Assembly: GCF_015206885.1 (NCBI RefSeq)
Contig: NZ_JADEXY010000003.1
Coordinates: 34,939-98,938, forward strand
DNA length: 64,000 bases
Reading direction: 5' to 3'
Origin: Microcystis aeruginosa LEGE 91341
GTDB lineage: Bacteria; Cyanobacteriota; Cyanobacteriia; Cyanobacteriales; Microcystaceae
Part shown: positions 28,208-36,670 of the stretch, in pieces
Layout: each line of letters opens with the position of its first letter
How positions within the stretch are numbered: position 1 is the first letter of the stretch
Notes under the pieces: generated by a model
What the model was told of the DNA's origin: nothing
The model's input: the letters and a program-made list of their open reading frames with translations, nothing else
The model's database searches: none
Made by a program: the position numbers and the translations under genes

Positions 28208-31200
28208 ATGAATAACTTATTTGAACGTAAACCTAGATTACTAATTCTTACCTTAATTCTGATTATTGTCTGGGGATTGTCTTCCTTTCAAATTTTGCCG
28301 CGCATGGAAGATCCCGAAACAATTAATCGAGGTGCCACCATTACCACCAATTTACCCGGTGCCAGTCCTTATCGGGTCGAATCCCTAGTGACCGAAAAAA
28401 TTGAACAATCTCTCTCTAGCATCAAAGAAATTAGCCTGATTGAGTCCTCCTCAGAATTAGGGCGTTCCACCGTCAATATTGAACTTAAAGATGAAGTGAC
28501 TGATGTGGATCCCGTCTGGTCACGCATTCGCGATCGGATTACCGATGTCATCCCGCAACTACCCCCAGAAGCCCAAAGACCCTTATACGAAGAAGGATAT
28601 AGTAAAGCCTTTAGTTTATTGACTGCCATCCTTTGGGATCTAGATACTGCTCCTAATTACGCTATTTTACGCCGACTTGGCCAAGAACTGTTCGATGAAT
28701 TAGAAGCCCTTTGGGGAACCGAAAGAGTCGAGTTAGTCGGGGTTCCGGCCGAGGAAATTTTAGTCGAAATCGATCCGGTGAAATTATCCTCCCTGGGCCT
28801 AACTGCCGTCGAAGTTGCCCAACAAATTCAAACCAGTGATGCCAAGGTCGCCGCTGGACAACTTCGCAGTAATCGCAATAATTTATTATTGGAAGTCGAT
28901 ACCAGTTTAGAATCACTCTCTCGGATTCGAGCAATTCCGATTCGTTACAGTAATGAGGGACAATTTACCCGTTTAGGAGATATCGCCCTAGTCACCAAGG
29001 GAATTCAAGAACCACCGCCAGAACTAACCATTATTAACGGTAAACCGGCTATTGTGGTGGCCGCTATGATGGAATCGGGGCAACGCATAGACGAATGGAC
29101 AGCGGCAGCCCAGGCCAAGTTAGACCTGTTTCGACCCTCTCTCCCCCAAGGTGTTAGCCTCAAGATAATTTTTGCCCAAAATCGTTATGTGGCTAACCGA
29201 CTCGATGGATTATTCAGCAACATGATCCTAGGGTTACTCTGTGTCATGGGGACAGCTTTTGTGATGATGGGATGGCAGTCCGCCTTGGTAGTAAGTGTAT
29301 CCCTGCCTTTATCGATCCTGATGGTCTTTGCCGGTATGAATCTCTGGCAAATCCCCCTACATCAAATGTCGGTGACAGGAATTGTTATTGCTTTGGGACT
29401 TTTGATCGATAACGCTATTGTGATTGTCGATGAACTACAAAAAGGACTACGGACGGGAATAGCTCACAAACATATTGTTGCTGAAACCGTTAAACAGTTA
29501 GGGATTCCCCTCTTAGCTTCTACCCTAACCACGATTTTGTCTTTTATGCCGATCGCTCTTTTGCAAGGAGGCACTGGCGAATTCGTGCGTACTATCGCCC
29601 AAACAGTGATCTTAGCCTTGGTTAGTTCTCTAATTTTGTCCCTAACGATTATTCCTGTCCTCAGTTTACGTTTATATCAACTGACTCATCGCTCGCACCA
29701 GACAAAAACCCATTGGTGGGATACGGGAATTAATTTACCGCTGCTAACGGGTTTGTATCGCCAAATTTTGAAGTTAATTCTCTATTTTCCCGTATTAGGT
29801 CTGGTTATTGGCTTGATTATCCCAATTACTGGCTTTGTTGTCGCTGGCACTCTCCCAGAAGAATTCTTTCCGCCGGCAGAACGAGATCAGTTAACCCTAG
29901 AAATCGAACTGGCCCCCACCACAACCCTAGAAGTAACTCAGGTCAAAGTGGCTCAAGCTGAAAAAATACTGCTAGATCATCGAGAAATTGGGGAAGTTCA
30001 CTGGTTTTTAGGGCGTAATGCTCCCCCCTTCTACTATAATCTCTCCGATGGCATCAAAGACTCTCCTAATTTTGCCCAAGCATTGATTCAACTTCGGCAA
30101 GTTTCTGATGATCCCCAATTGATCGAAACCTTACAAAAACAATTAAGTCAAGCTCTACCGATGGCTAGGGTATTAGTTAGCCCCCTAGAACAGGGTCCAC
30201 CGGTGGGCGCCCCGATCGAAATTAGGGTTTATGGCTCAGAATTGGAGATGTTAAGGAAAATTGGCGAGTCCTTACGGGAAGAACTGGCAAAAATACCCGA
30301 AATAACCTATTCTGTTGCTGATTTAAGTGAAATTCAAGCTAAATTAGCCTTAAAAATTAATGAAGAAAAAGCTCGACTGATTGGTTTGGATAATGCGGCG
30401 ATCGCCAGCCAATTGGATAACCTTTTAGAAGGTTCTGTGGGTGGCTCGATTTTAGAAGCAACGGAAGAATTACCTGTACGAGTCCGAGTCGCTAATCGCG
30501 ATCGCGAGCAACTGCCACAAATTGCCTCTTTAAATATTCTCGGTAATTCCGCCACTGCTGAACGGGCGAATATTTCTCTTTCCTCCGTGGCAGAATTTGA
30601 TTTTCTCCCCGAATTAGCCACGATTCCTCGACGAAATGGCAAGCGAATTAATACGGTGAAGGCCTATGTTCAAGCTGATGCGATCGCTGCAACGGTTTTA
30701 GACGAATTTCGCCAAAACTTAGAATCGGGCAAATTTTCCCTTCCGCCAGGGTATCGGCTCGAATTTGGCGGAGAGGAAGAAGAAAGAGATACGGCTGTGG
30801 CTAATCTAATTGCTAGTGTGGGAGTCTTGGCGATTCTAATGCTATCAACCCTTGTTCTTTCTTTTAACTCCTTCCGTCTTGCTGCCCTAGTTACTGTCGT
30901 CGGTATTAGTTCAATTGGACTAGCCTTATTTTCCCTCTGGTTATTTGAATATCCCCTAGGATTCATGTCCATTTTAGGCACTATCGGCTTAATTGGGGTT
31001 TCCGTTAATGATTCTATTGTCGTGGTAGCGGCTTTACAAGCTTTACCCCCCCATCTTCAACGCCAACGAAAGGCAATCCGGGAAGTGGTCATTGCTTCCA
31101 CCCGTCACATTCTCACCACTACCTTAACCACCGTGACGGGATTTGTGCCATTATTCCTCTACGGCGGCGCTTTTTGGGAACCCCTCGCTATCTGTATTTC

Positions 31201-31306
31201 CATCGGGGTGATCGGAACCACCCTAAGCGCACTGGTATTTGTCCCGTCGGGATGGTACTATCTCGCTCAAGCCCACAAGGTTTCCCCTCTGTCTGTTTCT
31301 GAGTAG
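28208..31306 (+). CDS. RND-family efflux transporter (AcrB/HAE type)
   Basis: 1032 residues, the normal size for the family. It has the N-terminal TM1, a large periplasmic loop, TM2-6 (about residues 335-500), TM7, a second periplasmic loop and TM8-12. TM4 carries GLLIDNAIVIVDE, the Asp of the proton-relay motif, and TM10 has VSVNDSIVVVAAL. Such pumps export hydrophobic compounds across the envelope using proton motive force. As the last gene of the co-directional run, next to its adaptor, it most plausibly exports or gives self-protection from the lipid-like polyketide. A hairpin at 31329-31353 lies just after it. Confidence 0.93.
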   Translation: MNNLFERKPRLLILTLILIIVWGLSSFQILPRMEDPETINRGATITTNLPGASPYRVESLVTEKIEQSLSSIKEISLIESSSELGRSTVNIELKDEVTDVDPVWSRIRDRITDVIPQLPPEAQRPLYEEGYSKAFSLLTAILWDLDTAPNYAILRRLGQELFDELEALWGTERVELVGVPAEEILVEIDPVKLSSLGLTAVEVAQQIQTSDAKVAAGQLRSNRNNLLLEVDTSLESLSRIRAIPIRYSNEGQFTRLGDIALVTKGIQEPPPELTIINGKPAIVVAAMMESGQRIDEWTAAAQAKLDLFRPSLPQGVSLKIIFAQNRYVANRLDGLFSNMILGLLCVMGTAFVMMGWQSALVVSVSLPLSILMVFAGMNLWQIPLHQMSVTGIVIALGLLIDNAIVIVDELQKGLRTGIAHKHIVAETVKQLGIPLLASTLTTILSFMPIALLQGGTGEFVRTIAQTVILALVSSLILSLTIIPVLSLRLYQLTHRSHQTKTHWWDTGINLPLLTGLYRQILKLILYFPVLGLVIGLIIPITGFVVAGTLPEEFFPPAERDQLTLEIELAPTTTLEVTQVKVAQAEKILLDHREIGEVHWFLGRNAPPFYYNLSDGIKDSPNFAQALIQLRQVSDDPQLIETLQKQLSQALPMARVLVSPLEQGPPVGAPIEIRVYGSELEMLRKIGESLREELAKIPEITYSVADLSEIQAKLALKINEEKARLIGLDNAAIASQLDNLLEGSVGGSILEATEELPVRVRVANRDREQLPQIASLNILGNSATAERANISLSSVAEFDFLPELATIPRRNGKRINTVKAYVQADAIAATVLDEFRQNLESGKFSLPPGYRLEFGGEEEERDTAVANLIASVGVLAILMLSTLVLSFNSFRLAALVTVVGISSIGLALFSLWLFEYPLGFMSILGTIGLIGVSVNDSIVVVAALQALPPHLQRQRKAIREVVIASTRHILTTTLTTVTGFVPLFLYGGAFWEPLAICISIGVIGTTLSALVFVPSGWYYLAQAHKVSPLSVSE

Positions 31307-31328
31307 CTTGATTAAATGCCACTTTTGT

Positions 31329-31353
31329 AGAGACGTTGCTAGACAACGTCTCT
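31329..31353 (+). terminator. Perfect 10-bp hairpin after the RND gene
   Basis: AGAGACGTTG (31329-31338), loop CTAGA, CAACGTCTCT (31344-31353). It sits 22 bp after the last gene of the biosynthetic run and can act as its terminator. From memory, near-identical GAGACGTTG palindromes are scattered through cyanobacterial genomes, so it may also be a mobile palindromic repeat. Confidence 0.55.
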
Positions 31354-31359
31354 ATTGAT

Positions 31360-31447
31360 ACTAAATCCGTTGAGTATAGGCTACATATCAGGACAGGCAA
31401 TAGGCAATAGGGGCAATAGATAATCAGTCTTTAATAACCGGATTTAG
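31360..31447. mobile_element. MITE-like element
   Basis: About 88 bp bounded by the inverted ends ACTAAATCCG (31360-31369) and CGGATTTAGT (31438-31447). It contains tandem GGCAATA units at about 31397-31420 and encodes nothing. Its small size, clean terminal inverted repeats and intergenic position fit a miniature inverted-repeat transposable element. The parent transposase family is not identified. Confidence 0.55.
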
Positions 31448-31837
31448 TGTGATTTGGGTAAAAATATCCTGAAAGTCCTCTCGGCTCCACCGCCCTGATC
31501 CGAGAAAGTACGGAGAATTAGCTGAGTTAAATATAATCGAGTTTAAACAATAGATAAGTTTTTTAACAAGAGTAGTGTTAGATACTAATTAGCCGATGGA
31601 CTGGGGTAGAATTGGAAAAACCAGTGCAACTGTTTTAGCCAAGCTACTTAACTATGATGAAAATTAACTTGCTGTTCGCGTTATCTTCTCTTAAAAAATC
31701 GAAAAAAAACTTTACATAAACTCAAAGGAGGGCATCGTAAATTGCTCATCTAAAAGCAGAGTGAGTTATCGGACAAAGTTTTTAGGTGCTTTTGTTGATT
31801 ACTTCTTAACCACCATCTTATAAGTAGAAGAAGGGAG

Positions 31838-32617
31838 ATGAAAGTTAATCAGTTACTAAGACTCTACGAACAAGGAGAGCGGGATTTTTTAGCCATTGAC
31901 TTGATGAGTCTAGATCTACAACAAGTGACTCTAATCGCTGTCAATTTTGCTGCGGCCAATTTGCGCGGAACTAATTTGAGTCGCTCTTTTTTGACTAAAT
32001 CAAATCTGCGGGGAGCGAGTTTGAATTGGGCGAATTTAACCTATGCCAAATTAAGTCAAGCGCAATTAGTGGAAGCGGACTTAACCAAAGCTAATCTCAC
32101 CGGGGCCTTTATGGTACAGGCAAACCTGCGTAACGCGCGATTAAGTGGGGCGGATCTTTCCCATGCTAATCTCCGGGGAGCGAATTTATGCGGGGCGAAT
32201 TTATGCGGGGCGAATTTATACTTAGTTAATCTCTTGGAGGCAACCCTAGATAAAGTCAATCTCAATTGGGCCAATTTGCAGGAAGCGCGGTTAAGTGGGG
32301 CTAAATGTCGTCAGATTTCCGCAAGGGAAGCCAATTTTAGCGGCTCTTTTGTTAAAGAGGTGGACTTTCAGGGGGCTAATTTAGAAAGGGCTAATTTTAG
32401 CGAGGCACGTCTGACGGGTAGTGATTTACGCGGGGCCAATTTAGCAGGTGCTAATCTAGCGGGAGCGCGTTTACAACAGGTAAATCTACAGGGAGCGGAC
32501 TTGAGGGGTGCTAACTTGACGGGGACTTGTTTTGAGAGTGTCACTGGTTGGACGGAAATCGTCCAAGAAGATGATGTTTTTTCCCTAGACTGGTTTCAGC
32601 CTCGTTTTGCTACTTAA
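31838..32617 (+). CDS. Pentapeptide-repeat protein
   Basis: 259 residues. From about residue 25 to 235 nearly every fifth residue is Leu or Phe in A(D/N)LxX units (GANLCGANLCGANL, LRGANLAGANLAGARL). This predicts a right-handed quadrilateral beta-helix of roughly 40 repeats. The N-terminal ~20 residues (MKVNQLLRLYEQGERDF) form a short helical cap common to cyanobacterial members. Part of the gene has perfect 15-bp tandem repeats (GGGGCGAATTTATGC, near 32177-32220), consistent with slippage-driven growth. No enzymatic domain is present. Roles reported for the family include gyrase mimicry and thylakoid-lumen functions; none can be assigned here. No signal peptide is evident. Confidence 0.9.
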   Translation: MKVNQLLRLYEQGERDFLAIDLMSLDLQQVTLIAVNFAAANLRGTNLSRSFLTKSNLRGASLNWANLTYAKLSQAQLVEADLTKANLTGAFMVQANLRNARLSGADLSHANLRGANLCGANLCGANLYLVNLLEATLDKVNLNWANLQEARLSGAKCRQISAREANFSGSFVKEVDFQGANLERANFSEARLTGSDLRGANLAGANLAGARLQQVNLQGADLRGANLTGTCFESVTGWTEIVQEDDVFSLDWFQPRFAT

Positions 32618-32658
32618 AAGTCAATATATCTGCCGAAAGCCCCTCCTTTTCCTATCGG

Positions 32659-33180
32659 TTAACGATTAGCTGGAGTGGTTAATCTTTGGTTAGGAATAGG
32701 GATTGGGGGAGCATTATTCGGTTCATCCTCGAAGGGTAAAGCAGTGGGAGGAGTGGTGGCACCCGGAGATGGCGCTGAAGATGGCGTGGGATTAACGGCA
32801 GCGGGGGGACTTTTCGGGGTAACGACGGGTGCGGGAGAGCTAAAACCGAGGATATCTTTGCCAAAGGGAAAAACATTTCTCCAGCGTTGAATATTGGGAT
32901 GACCAAACCAATCTTGACGGGACACCTTCACCGAGAGCAAAGGTGCGATCGCCCCTGATTTTTCGGCGGTTATTAATAAATCAATTTTATTAATACCCTG
33001 TTGTTGATTAAAACGACTGATGATAGTTTTCTCTGCTAATTGCGATGCTCTAGTCAATAATCCTTCGTAGGATTCTCCCTGTTGAACTGCGATAGGAAGA
33101 TTAACAGTGGATTGAGCAAAAACCACGTCAACGGCGATAATTCCCGTCAGCAGCGTTAAAACAGTAATAGACTTGTACAT
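32659..33180 (-). CDS. Secreted Pro-rich hypothetical protein
   Basis: 173 residues on the minus strand. The first ~22 (MYKSITVLTLLTGIIAVDVVFA) form a clear Sec signal peptide ending at VFA-Q. Residues 30-110 are a small conserved-looking domain (ENxx-like GESYEGLLTRASQLAEKTIISRFN, then VKVSRQDWFGHPNI). The last ~60 residues are low-complexity Pro/Ser/Ala/Thr (APVVTPKSPPAAVNPTPSS), ending TTPANR. I do not recognise a function. It is probably periplasmic or cell-surface. The stop faces the stop of the pentapeptide-repeat gene 41 bp away. Confidence 0.75.
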   Translation of the reverse strand: MYKSITVLTLLTGIIAVDVVFAQSTVNLPIAVQQGESYEGLLTRASQLAEKTIISRFNQQQGINKIDLLITAEKSGAIAPLLSVKVSRQDWFGHPNIQRWRNVFPFGKDILGFSSPAPVVTPKSPPAAVNPTPSSAPSPGATTPPTALPFEDEPNNAPPIPIPNQRLTTPANR

Positions 33181-33554
33181 AGGACAGACAGTTAAACAGC
33201 CACTCCCTGGTTAGGGTCGGGATATTCCCTGTTAGAGTTCCCCGATCGCTTTCTTAAATTACCATGATCGATCTCTGGCCACAATTGAAATTTTTCGGTA
33301 GCGAAATCGTCCTTAGTCCCTAGTAATAGGCAATAGGGGAATAATTGAGGCTGGCTGAATAAATCTAAAAACTTTGTTGGATAATATCTTTAGGCTTTTT
33401 TCAAATCAAACAGTGCTGGCCATTGGAGTGGTCAGAGGGAAAATTCAGGGACTTTTTCCCTGAAAATCGGTAAAATCCCACACCCCACACCAACGAAAAA
33501 CTTTTTTAGTATAACCTAATTATATTTGGCTATATCAACAAGAGGGTTTTAATT
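33181..33554. other. Intergenic region with dispersed repeat copy
   Basis: 374 bp. It separates a minus-strand and a plus-strand gene, so it carries both promoters, but none could be assigned. It contains an AGTAATAGGCAATAGGGG block at about 33321-33339, resembling the inside of the MITE at 31360. It also holds one copy of a dispersed palindromic repeat at 33441-33492. No ORF or RNA gene was seen. Confidence 0.4.
33441..33492 (-). repeat. Copy of a dispersed palindromic repeat (family A, inverted copy)
   Basis: Contains TTCAGGG (33444-33450) facing CCCTGAA (33458-33464), then AAAATCGGTAAAATCCCACA. The reverse complement closely matches blocks at 59467-59503 and 60474-60516 (GGGATTTTA..GATTTTCAGGGAAAAAGT-like core), all intergenic. 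Confidence 0.6.
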
Positions 33555-33977
33555 GTGACACAAACTAGCGAAACCGTTACCTATTCCCTTGAATCTGTCC
33601 TGACAAGGATCGAGAGTAAAATCGACAATCTCCAAAGAGATGTTAATCAAAAATTTGACAGTCTCCAAAGAGATGTGGATCAGAAAATCGACACTCTCCA
33701 AAGAGATATGGATCAAAAATTTGACAGTCTCCAAAAAGATGTTAATGATTTAAAGGTGGAAGTCACGGAAATCAAGGGAGATATTAAAACTCTTGATCAG
33801 AAAGTCGAAACAATAGATAAACGACTGGAAAAAGTCGAGGATAATTATGCAATCTTAGTTAAAGATATTGCGGACTTGAAAGGGTTTAAATCCCTGATTA
33901 TCCCCATGATTGTCGCTTTTTTAAGTGCCGTGGTAACTTTGGGATTGCGCGGCTTTTTTCTTGGCAACAAACCTTAA
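33555..33977 (+). CDS. Coiled-coil protein with C-terminal membrane anchor
   Basis: 140 residues, starting at GTG 33555 with AGAGGG upstream. Residues ~15-105 are a continuous predicted coiled coil built partly from 11-residue (hendecad) units such as VNQKFDSLQRD, VDQKIDTLQRD and MDQKFDSLQKD. These are encoded by ~33-bp tandem DNA repeats (about 33640-33740). Residues ~112-135 form one transmembrane helix (SLIIPMIVAFLSAVVTLGL), leaving a very short tail. Similar small tail-anchored coiled coils are common in cyanobacteria, but I know no defined function. A scaffold or membrane-tether role is a guess. Confidence 0.75.
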   Translation: MTQTSETVTYSLESVLTRIESKIDNLQRDVNQKFDSLQRDVDQKIDTLQRDMDQKFDSLQKDVNDLKVEVTEIKGDIKTLDQKVETIDKRLEKVEDNYAILVKDIADLKGFKSLIIPMIVAFLSAVVTLGLRGFFLGNKP

Positions 33978-34034
33978 ATATATCAGAGAATATTGTTATC
34001 ATCAAGTTTATTTGTTACTCTACCAATAAAATCT

Positions 34035-35582
34035 ATGAGTTTTTGTATTAATCCTCATTGTCCCAAACCGAAAAGTATCACGGAGAGTCGTTACTGTCAA
34101 TCCTGTGGTTCCGACTTGCTTTTAAATGGTAAATATCGAGTCACAAATTTATTGAGTGCCAAAGGTGGATTTGGTAATACCTATGAAGTGATAGATGAAC
34201 GTAAAATACCTAAAGTATTAAAAGTTCTTACCTATGATTCTAGCAAAGCTATTGATTTATTTCAACAGGAAGCCAATCTTTTAAAACAATTAAATCACCC
34301 CGGTATTCCCAAAGGAGAAAACTATTTTATTTATCATCCCCGGGAGAGTCAAACTGTTTTACACTGTTTAGTCATGGAGAAAATTGCTGGTATTGACTTG
34401 GAAGAATATCAAAAACAAAGAGGATTTAAACCGATTGATTATAATCTCGCTTTGGATTGGTTAAGTCAGTTGGCTAATATTCTCCATGAAGTTCATAAAC
34501 ATAAATTCTATCATCGCGACATCAAACCCTCTAATATTATCTTAAAACCCGATGGTCAATTAGTTTTAATTGATTTTGGGGCAGCGCGACAAGTGACTAA
34601 AACCGTCCTAGCAGGAGGTAAAAATACAGGAATTTATACCCCCGGATATGCTCCTCCTGAACAATCTCTTGGTCACTCTGTCCCCCAATCAGACTTTTAT
34701 GCTTTGGGCAAAACTTTCGTCTTTTTGTTAACTGGTAAAGAACCCAGTGACCAGAAAATTTATAATATTAATACTAATGAATTTAATTGGCGTAAATATG
34801 CCCAAAATATTCCTTCTCGATTAGCAGATTTTATTGATAATTTAATGGCAGAAAAACCTATTGATCGACCTAAAGACACCAAAACTTTGCTAAAAATTAT
34901 TACTGATATTAAAGCCAATCCCCATCAAACTAAAAAAACTAAAAATTCTCCTCCTGAAAAACCTAAAATTATTCCTATTCCCAATCCTGCAATTATTTCT
35001 TTACTCGCCGCAATTTCTCCCAGTTATGCTGGGTTTTGGCTCCGTTTCAAAGCTTCTTTAATTGATTCTTTTATCGTTTTTATTATCGCCGCTTTATTAG
35101 GTGGTTATATCTGTTTTCGCTTACAACAATGGTCAACTTTTCAAGATTTAAATCTTGATTTTGATATTCCCAAAGAAATCTGGGTTTACTATGCAGCAGG
35201 ATTAAGTGCAGCTGGAACAACAATTATCGGTTTTGCTTTATTTATAGCGGCAATTATCTATAATATTCAAGCCAAACTTAACTTTACTCACGAGCATATT
35301 GCCATTCTTAGCGCCCTCGGTTTAGGAATAGTTATTAAATGGTTATATTATGTTTTCTTAGAATATCTTTTTAAAGCCACCATTGGTAAAATGTTTTTTG
35401 ATTTATCTGTCACCGATAGCCAAGGCCGACGCATATCTTTTGCAAGAGCCAATCGCCGCTACTTACTAAAAGTTCTCTCCACTGCTCCCTTATATTTGGG
35501 CTTTTTACTGGCAGCCTGGACAAAGAAAAAACGCGCCCTTCATGACATGATTTCTGGTACACAAATCCGCAAAAAAAAGTAA
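34035..35582 (+). CDS. Ser/Thr protein kinase with zinc ribbon and RDD membrane domain
   Basis: I choose ATG 34035 because the family begins MSxCINPxC; the frame is open from a TTG at 33993. 515 residues. The N-terminal zinc ribbon has two Cys pairs (CINPHC, CQSC). The kinase domain (~30-300) has a glycine loop AKGGFGNTY, HRDIKPSNI as catalytic loop and LIDFGAARQ as DFG. A Pro/Lys linker leads to a C-terminal RDD-type membrane domain (~335-510) with about four hydrophobic segments, starting YAGFWLRFKASLIDSF and ending KKRALHDMISGT. A membrane-bound Hanks-type kinase is expected. The target is unknown. The gene is visibly more A/T-rich than its neighbours. Confidence 0.9.
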   Translation: MSFCINPHCPKPKSITESRYCQSCGSDLLLNGKYRVTNLLSAKGGFGNTYEVIDERKIPKVLKVLTYDSSKAIDLFQQEANLLKQLNHPGIPKGENYFIYHPRESQTVLHCLVMEKIAGIDLEEYQKQRGFKPIDYNLALDWLSQLANILHEVHKHKFYHRDIKPSNIILKPDGQLVLIDFGAARQVTKTVLAGGKNTGIYTPGYAPPEQSLGHSVPQSDFYALGKTFVFLLTGKEPSDQKIYNINTNEFNWRKYAQNIPSRLADFIDNLMAEKPIDRPKDTKTLLKIITDIKANPHQTKKTKNSPPEKPKIIPIPNPAIISLLAAISPSYAGFWLRFKASLIDSFIVFIIAALLGGYICFRLQQWSTFQDLNLDFDIPKEIWVYYAAGLSAAGTTIIGFALFIAAIIYNIQAKLNFTHEHIAILSALGLGIVIKWLYYVFLEYLFKATIGKMFFDLSVTDSQGRRISFARANRRYLLKVLSTAPLYLGFLLAAWTKKKRALHDMISGTQIRKKK

Positions 35583-35630
35583 CCAGATACTAGAAAAGTA
35601 GGGAGATGATAGCGGGACGATAGGATAAAA

Positions 35631-36443
35631 TTAACTACAATAAGGACAAGATATTCCTGCTCGGTAATTGGGGGACTGTTTATCTTTTTCATCGATGGGA
35701 TGACCGCAAGCGGGACACATTTCATAATGTCCTACCTCTAGATTAGCTGTTAGTGCCACTCTTTGATCAAAAACAAAACATTCTCCTTGCCAAAGACTCT
35801 GATCGGGACTAACTTCTTCTAAGTATTTCAAAATACCTCCCTCTAGCTGATAAACTTGAGAAAAGCCTTGATTTAATAAAAAAGCTGCCGCCTTTTCACA
35901 GCGAATTCCCCCCGTACAAAAAAGAGCTATTTTTTTATCGTTAATACTATCAAAATTTTCCTGAATATACTCAGGAAATTGGCGAAAATGCTCGATTTCT
36001 GGGTTAAGCGCTCCCGCAAAAGTACCGATCGCCACTTCATAATTATTACGCGTATCGATAACTACCACGTCCGGCTCTTTCAGCAATTGGTTCCACTCTT
36101 CAGTTTTGAGATGAATTCCTGTTTTTTCGAGAGGATTAGCCTTGGGTTGACCAAAAGTCACAATTTCCTGTTTTAAGCGAATTTTTAAGCGTTGAAAGGG
36201 CAAATAATCACAAACAGACTCTTTCACTTCTAGGTTAGCTAAACGAGTATCGGTTTTTAACCAACTAATCACCTCGGCGATCGCTTGACGGTTCCCAGCG
36301 ATCGTTGCGTTAATCCCCTCAGCTGCCAGAAGAATAGTTCCTTTAATTCCTCTTTCTTGGCAGTATTTTTGTATTTCTGGCTGTTTTTGACGATAATCTG
36401 ACAAAGCCACAAACTGGTAAAAAGTGGCGACTAGATAAGACAT
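35631..36443 (-). CDS. trhO: tRNA uridine(34) hydroxylase / rhodanese-like protein
   Basis: 270 residues on the minus strand. Family hallmarks are the N-terminal FYQFVALSDY and RGIKGTILLAAEGINATIAG, then a rhodanese domain with the active-site loop CTGGIRCEKAA. A C-terminal zinc-binding-like CPACGHP...CPYC follows. TrhO (YceA) catalyses oxygen-dependent formation of 5-hydroxyuridine at the tRNA wobble position. Length is in the lower range of the family but complete. The stop faces that of the kinase gene 48 bp away, and its start is 77 bp from the tRNA-Ala gene, which runs divergently. Confidence 0.92.
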   Translation of the reverse strand: MSYLVATFYQFVALSDYRQKQPEIQKYCQERGIKGTILLAAEGINATIAGNRQAIAEVISWLKTDTRLANLEVKESVCDYLPFQRLKIRLKQEIVTFGQPKANPLEKTGIHLKTEEWNQLLKEPDVVVIDTRNNYEVAIGTFAGALNPEIEHFRQFPEYIQENFDSINDKKIALFCTGGIRCEKAAAFLLNQGFSQVYQLEGGILKYLEEVSPDQSLWQGECFVFDQRVALTANLEVGHYEMCPACGHPIDEKDKQSPNYRAGISCPYCS

Positions 36444-36465
36444 GGCAAGTAAGGGAAAAATTAAC

Positions 36466-36494
36466 TTGTAATATTTTTCACTATAGGTTATGAT
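36466..36494 (+). promoter_or_regulatory. Promoter of tRNA-Ala
   Basis: -35 TTGTAA at 36466-36471, 17-bp spacer, -10 TATGAT at 36489-36494. A start near 36501 would give a ~20-nt 5' leader before the tRNA at 36521. Confidence 0.55.
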
Positions 36495-36520
36495 AACGAA
36501 AGTGTCCTAAAAACCAGATC

Positions 36521-36593
36521 GGGGGTTTAGCTCAGTTGGTAGAGCGCCTGCTTTGCAAGCAGGATGTCAGCGGTTCGAGTCCGCTAACCTCCA
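36521..36593 (+). tRNA. tRNA-Ala (anticodon TGC)
   Basis: 73 nt fold as a full cloverleaf. The acceptor GGGGGTT pairs with AACCTCC (one G-T pair), the D arm is GCTC/GAGC, and the anticodon arm CCTGC-TTTGCAA-GCAGG has TGC in the loop. The variable loop is ATGTC, the T arm AGCGG-TTCGAGT-CCGCT, and A73 the discriminator. The 3' CCA is not encoded (TAG follows A73), so it must be added after transcription. Confidence 0.97.
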
Positions 36594-36670
36594 TAGTCCT
36601 GACTGATTCCCCTGTGCTTGGTGATTAGCTCAAGTCTTCTTGGGGAGACAATCAGCTAGTTAATTATTAA

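Larger units (their letters stand above)
31307..31837. other. Intergenic region with palindrome and MITE-like element
   Basis: 531 bp without a supported gene. It holds a 10-bp-stem hairpin (31329-31353), a MITE-like element (31360-31447) with GGCAATA-type repeats inside, and an isolated TATAAT at 31532-31537 without a good -35 box. The last ~100 bp is the leader of the pentapeptide-repeat gene, with GAAGGGAG as ribosome-binding site just before 31838. Confidence 0.5.

Noticed and set aside
26810..31306. Type I secretion system for the RTX giant protein
   Set aside because: The HlyD-like adaptor is paired with an RND pump, not with an ABC exporter, and sits at the end of the PKS locus 8 kb from the giant gene.
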